DNA from: Porphyrobacter sp. GA68
Lineage (GTDB): Bacteria; Pseudomonadota; Alphaproteobacteria; Sphingomonadales; Sphingomonadaceae
Assembly (NCBI RefSeq): GCF_022605525.1
Contig: NZ_JAKQYJ010000001.1
Coordinates: forward strand, 1,411,501 to 1,475,500
Direction of reading: 5' to 3'
Length of the DNA: 64,000 bases
In this document: one piece after another, positions 60,531 to 64,000 of the stretch
Layout: the number at the start of each line of letters is the position of its first letter
Numbering within the stretch: the stretch's first letter is position 1
The notes under the pieces: generated by a model
Told to the model about the DNA's origin: nothing
What the model saw: only the letters and a program-made list of their open reading frames with translations
Database searches by the model: none
Program-made: the position numbers and the translations under genes

Positions 60531-61693
60531 TGCCGCGCTCCATCTCTATCCTCGGCGCGACCGGTTCGATCGGCGCATCCACGCTCGACCTCGTTCGCCG
60601 CAACCGGGATGCTTGGCATGTCGGCGCGCTGACGGCGAATGCCAGCGCTGCCGAACTGGCGCGACTTGCGCGGGAGTTCGAGGCCGATGTGGCGGTGGTG
60701 GCGGATGAACGGCACCTGCCGGCACTGCGCGAGGCTCTGGCGGGCTCTAGCATCGAGGCCGGTGGCGGGGCGCAGGCGCTAACCGAAGCGGCGTGTCGCC
60801 CCGTGGACCTTACTGTTGCTGCAATCGTCGGCTGCGCGGGGCTGCGCCCGACAATGGCGGCCATCAGGCAGGGGCGCACCGTCGCGCTCGCCAACAAGGA
60901 AGCGCTTGTGTCTGCCGGGGAAGTCATGCTCGCGGCGGTGCGACGCAACGGCACTACCCTGCTGCCGATGGATTCCGAACATAACGCCATCTTTCAATGT
61001 CTTGCGGGCAATGCATTGGAAGATGTCGCAATGATCACGCTGACCGCGAGTGGCGGGCCTCTCCGAGAGTGGGATGCGCAAGCGATCGCCCGCGCCACCG
61101 TCGCCGAGGCTGTGGCGCATCCAAACTGGGACATGGGCGCCAAGATCAGTGTCGATTCCGCCACCATGATGAACAAGGGTCTTGAGCTGATCGAGGCGTA
61201 CCATCTGTTCCCCGTGGGGCTCGAGCGGCTGCGCATCATCGTGCATCCGCAAAGCGTCATCCACTCCATGGTCGAATACCGCGATGGTTCGACGCTTGCG
61301 CAGCTCGGCCCATCCGACATGCGGGTGCCGATCGCATCCTGCCTTGCGTGGCCGCGCCGGATGGACGCCCCGTGCGAGCCGCTTGACCTGGCAGGGATCG
61401 GCGCCCTAACTTTCTTTCAGCCGGACGAGCAGCGGTTTCCGGCAACGCGGCTGGCGCGGGGTGCGCTTGAGGAGGGCGGGTGCGCGCCGGCGGTGCTGAA
61501 TGCCGCGAACGAAGTCGCCGTGGCGGCATTTCTGGCCGGTCAGATAACATTCACCCAAATTTGCGATATCGTGGAGGAAACACTCAGCCGCTCCGACCGG
61601 TCGCCCCTGCCATGTGATCTGGATGGCGTGCTACTGGTCGACGCGGCGGCACGACGGACGGCCCACGCGATAATGGAACAACGCCAAGCATGA
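60530..61693 (+). CDS. dxr: 1-deoxy-D-xylulose 5-phosphate reductoisomerase
   Basis: 387 residues. NADPH-binding ILGATGSIGASTLDLV, ALANKEALVSAGE, MDSEHNAIFQCL (metal-binding Asp/Glu), GAKISVDSATMMNKGLELIEA and IVHPQSVIHSMVEY. It catalyses the committed step of the MEP isoprenoid pathway, feeding UppS and IspB. The start shares one base with the cdsA stop (TGATG). Confidence 0.97.
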   Translation: MPRSISILGATGSIGASTLDLVRRNRDAWHVGALTANASAAELARLAREFEADVAVVADERHLPALREALAGSSIEAGGGAQALTEAACRPVDLTVAAIVGCAGLRPTMAAIRQGRTVALANKEALVSAGEVMLAAVRRNGTTLLPMDSEHNAIFQCLAGNALEDVAMITLTASGGPLREWDAQAIARATVAEAVAHPNWDMGAKISVDSATMMNKGLELIEAYHLFPVGLERLRIIVHPQSVIHSMVEYRDGSTLAQLGPSDMRVPIASCLAWPRRMDAPCEPLDLAGIGALTFFQPDEQRFPATRLARGALEEGGCAPAVLNAANEVAVAAFLAGQITFTQICDIVEETLSRSDRSPLPCDLDGVLLVDAAARRTAHAIMEQRQA

Positions 61694-62787
61694 TGGAATC
61701 AACGCCTGTCTGGATGTGGGTCATCGGCTTCCTCGCAGTGCTTGGACCATTGGTCACGCTGCACGAGCTGGGCCATTACCTTGTAGGGCGATGGTTCGGG
61801 GTTCACGCGCTGGCGTTTTCCGTGGGTTTTGGAAAGGAGCTGGCCGGCTGGACCGACCGGCGCGGCACTCGCTGGAAGCTGTCGGCGCTGCCGCTTGGCG
61901 GGTATGTGCAGTTCAAGGGCGACATGAACCCGGCGAGCGTGCCCGACCCGTCGGCGAGGGCCGAACCGGGCGCATTCCAAGGTGCGGCGCTGTGGCAGCG
62001 GGCGCTGATCGTGTTTGCCGGGCCGTTGATGAACATCATCATCACGCTGGCCATCTTTGCCTCCTTCAACATGGCGTTCGGCAAGGTAGAGGCGAATACC
62101 CAAATCGGCGGATTTGCCGAACAATCCGTTGCGCGCGATGCCGGGCTGGAGATTGGCGACCGGATCGTCGCTATCGACGGCTCGGCGACCGACAGCTTCG
62201 ACGAGGTCGCCAGCCGGGTGCTGATGTATCCCGGGCGTGACGTGACGCTCACCGTGGAGCGTGACGGACGCAGCTTCGCGGTGCCCTTGCGCATCGCGGA
62301 AGTGGTCGAAAGCGACCGCTTCGGTAACGAATCGCGCATCGGCCGCATCGGTGTAGCGGCGGGGCAGCCGACGATAGTTCCGGTCGGGCCCGGTGAAGCG
62401 GTGTCGCTCGCCGGGGAGCAGACGGTCGCGCTGGTCAGGATGATGGCAACCGGCATCGCTCAGATCGTGACTGGCGAAAGGTCGGTGCAGGAACTGGGTG
62501 GGCCTATCAAGATAGCCAAGTTCTCCGGAGAGCAGCTGAGCCTCGGCTGGCTCGCCTTCGCCAGCTTCGCCGCGCTGATCTCAATTAACTTGGCATTCAT
62601 TAACTTGTTGCCAATTCCAGGGCTCGACGGGGGGCATCTCGCGTTCTACGCGGCCGAAGCGGTGCGCCGGAAGCCGGTTGGGCCGCGCGGAACGGAACTG
62701 GCTTATCGCGGCGGGATCGCGCTGGTGCTTCTGCTGATGGTGTTCGTCACGGTCAACGATGTGGCCTCGCTGGTCGTGTTTGGCTGA
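61690..62787 (+). CDS. rseP: RIP zinc metalloprotease RseP
   Basis: 365 residues. Active-site HELGH (His25, Glu26, His29) in TM1, one PDZ domain (about 130-200, ARDAGLEIGDRIVAIDGSA), and the C-terminal LLPIPGLDGGHL zinc-ligand motif before the last helices. Site-2 protease that cuts anti-sigma factors within the inner membrane. E. coli RseP has two PDZ domains; one is apparent here. It overlaps dxr by 4 nt (ATGA). bamA follows after 127 bp. Confidence 0.95.
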   Translation: MMESTPVWMWVIGFLAVLGPLVTLHELGHYLVGRWFGVHALAFSVGFGKELAGWTDRRGTRWKLSALPLGGYVQFKGDMNPASVPDPSARAEPGAFQGAALWQRALIVFAGPLMNIIITLAIFASFNMAFGKVEANTQIGGFAEQSVARDAGLEIGDRIVAIDGSATDSFDEVASRVLMYPGRDVTLTVERDGRSFAVPLRIAEVVESDRFGNESRIGRIGVAAGQPTIVPVGPGEAVSLAGEQTVALVRMMATGIAQIVTGERSVQELGGPIKIAKFSGEQLSLGWLAFASFAALISINLAFINLLPIPGLDGGHLAFYAAEAVRRKPVGPRGTELAYRGGIALVLLLMVFVTVNDVASLVVFG

Positions 62788-62914
62788 CCCGGCGGCGTGG
62801 CCAAGGCGAATTGCGGCGGTTGAAGGCGGCGGCGGAATGAGTAAAGAGCGCGGGCAGATGCGGACAAGCGGCCGTGTGGCGCGCTGAACGCAGGATCGGA
62901 CGGATTTTCAGGAC

Positions 62915-64000
62915 ATGATGAAGCACCACAATGGCGGCGTCGCCGCGAAGTCGCGCAGTTGCCATCACGCCTTGCTGCTGTTGTGCGGAACTGCGTTGGC
63001 CGGGCTGCCGGCGATGGCGATGGCGCAGACAGGCGCGGCGCCCGCTGCCCAGCCGCAGCAGGCCGAGCCGGTCGCACAGCCGCCGGCGAACGCGCAGATC
63101 ATCAACTCCATCACCGTGACCGGTGCCGAACGGCTGGAAGCGCAGACCATCCTCAGCTACATCAGGCTGCGTGTCGGCGAGCCGTACACCGCCGCCGCCG
63201 CCGACCAGGCGCTGAAGGATCTGGCTGCGACCGAACTGTTCGCGGACTACTCGATTCGCAACGACAATGGCGCGGTGACCGTCAATGTTGTTGAAAATCC
63301 GGTCATCAATCGCATCATCCTGGAAGGCAACAGGCGGCTGAAGGACGACAAGATCCTTCCGGAGATCCGCCTTGCCCCGCGGCAGATCTTCACCCGTTCG
63401 CGGGTCCGTGCCGACGTTGCGCGCATTATCGAGCTGTATAAGCGGCAGGGACGGTTCGCCGCATCGGTCGAACCGCAGATGGTTCAGCTCAGCCAGAACC
63501 GCGTCGACATCGTCTTCGAGATCGAAGAAGGGCCGAAATCGCGGGTCCGGCAGATCAACATCATCGGCAACGAAGCCTTTTCCGATGGCGAACTGCGTGG
63601 CCAGATGGTCACCAAGCAGGCGCGACTGACCAGCTTCCTGTCCTCCAACACCAGCTACGATCCGGACCGGCTGGCGTTCGACCAGCAGAAGCTGCGTCAG
63701 TTCTATCTGACTCAAGGTTACGCCGACTTCCGCGTGGTTTCGGCCGTGGCCGAACTGACCCCCGACCGGCGCGACTTCATCATCACCTACGTGGTTGAGG
63801 AGGGAGAGCGATACAGGTTCGGCAATGTCGAGGTGAACAGCGAACTGCGCGACTTCGACAGCACCGCGCTAAGCCAGCGGTTGCCGATGAAGACGGGCGA
63901 TTTCTATAATGCGCAGCTGGTCGAGGATACGGTGGAGCAGCTGACGGATACCGCCGGCGCCTTCGGCTATGCTTTCGCCGACGTGTCCCCCCGGTTCAGA
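62915..64000 (+). CDS. bamA: outer membrane protein assembly factor BamA (partial, 5' part)
   Basis: About 362 residues are visible; the gene runs past the window end. A signal peptide (about 15-36, ending AMAMAQ) precedes a Gln/Pro/Ala linker and then POTRA repeats: INSITVTGAERLEAQTILSYI, INRIILEGNRRLKDDKIL, VRQINIIGNEAFSDGELRGQ, and YRFGNVEVNSELRDF. The barrel is outside the window. BamA inserts beta-barrels into the outer membrane; BamB (5.2 kb) is a partner. ATG 62915 is followed by a second in-frame ATG at 62918, and either may serve. Confidence 0.95.
   Translation, partial: MMKHHNGGVAAKSRSCHHALLLLCGTALAGLPAMAMAQTGAAPAAQPQQAEPVAQPPANAQIINSITVTGAERLEAQTILSYIRLRVGEPYTAAAADQALKDLAATELFADYSIRNDNGAVTVNVVENPVINRIILEGNRRLKDDKILPEIRLAPRQIFTRSRVRADVARIIELYKRQGRFAASVEPQMVQLSQNRVDIVFEIEEGPKSRVRQINIIGNEAFSDGELRGQMVTKQARLTSFLSSNTSYDPDRLAFDQQKLRQFYLTQGYADFRVVSAVAELTPDRRDFIITYVVEEGERYRFGNVEVNSELRDFDSTALSQRLPMKTGDFYNAQLVEDTVEQLTDTAGAFGYAFADVSPRFR

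Overview
The window is a stretch of high-GC chromosome from an alphaproteobacterium, most likely Sphingomonadales (Erythrobacteraceae/Sphingomonadaceae type). Pointers are a class I lysyl-tRNA synthetase, the rpsB-tsf-pyrH-frr-uppS-cdsA-dxr-rseP-bamA order, lon followed by an HU gene, an SRP RNA directly before dnaX with an NDUFS4-like complex I gene in front, an EcfG-type stress promoter, frequent GTG/TTG starts and gene-transfer-agent (GTA) type genes. No rRNA, transposase, integrase, CRISPR array or plasmid gene was seen. Almost everything is conserved housekeeping sequence.

Layout. 1-6.5 kb: partial astD-like dehydrogenase and selO on the minus strand; divergently an alpha/beta hydrolase and a glycosyltransferase, a membrane-anchored TPR protein and bamB. 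6.6-13.7 kb: gshA, rsmE, ubiA, a small PepSY-like secreted protein, sixA, a DinG-family Fe-S helicase and a small membrane protein. 13.9-21.6 kb: lysK, a 2OG-Fe(II) oxygenase, cytochrome b561, an RcnB-like protein, a PNPOx-fold flavoprotein, ettA and an M28 peptidase. 21.8-30.2 kb: tRNA-Pro(TGG), a CAT-anticodon tRNA, an orphan histidine kinase with a degenerate ATPase domain, an Lrp/AsnC regulator, a stress protein behind an EcfG-like promoter, aroQ-accB-accC, a GTA-type holin, a TonB-dependent receptor and tRNA-Pro(GGG).

30.4-41.1 kb: yajC-secD-secF, a YnfA-family protein, a divergent XRE-repressor/DUF6456 pair with two matching inverted-repeat operators, a UDG-family protein, a Uup-type ABC-F, a SIMPL protein, and a PepSY/PhoP-like/PhoQ-like set. 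41.3-52.4 kb: polyprenyl diphosphate synthase, hrpB, NDUFS4-like, ffs, dnaX-ybaB, a BrkB-family protein, lon, hup, rlmB and tRNA-Tyr. 52.5-64 kb: a FabH-type synthase with psd-pssA (phosphatidylethanolamine synthesis), then translation factors running into isoprenoid, CDP-diacylglycerol and envelope-assembly genes, with bamA cut by the window end.

Functional themes are envelope biogenesis (BamA, BamB, RseP, SecDF-YajC, UppS, CdsA, Psd, PssA), translation, redox/thiol metabolism (GshA, SelO) and signalling. The best candidate for under-described biology is 33.8-35.0 kb. There an XRE repressor whose S24-like domain lacks the Ser-Lys dyad faces a DUF6456 gene related to GTA activators (GafA/GafZ type), across an 86-95 bp gap with two GGTTA/TAACC inverted repeats. 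A stand-alone GTA-type holin lies about 6 kb away. Together they could form a GTA control and release module dispersed from its structural genes. Also notable are the degenerate histidine kinase, three ATCCACA (DnaA-box core) motifs in 31 bp upstream of rpsB, and a hydrolase gene with a good ribosome binding site but no standard start codon at the expected place.
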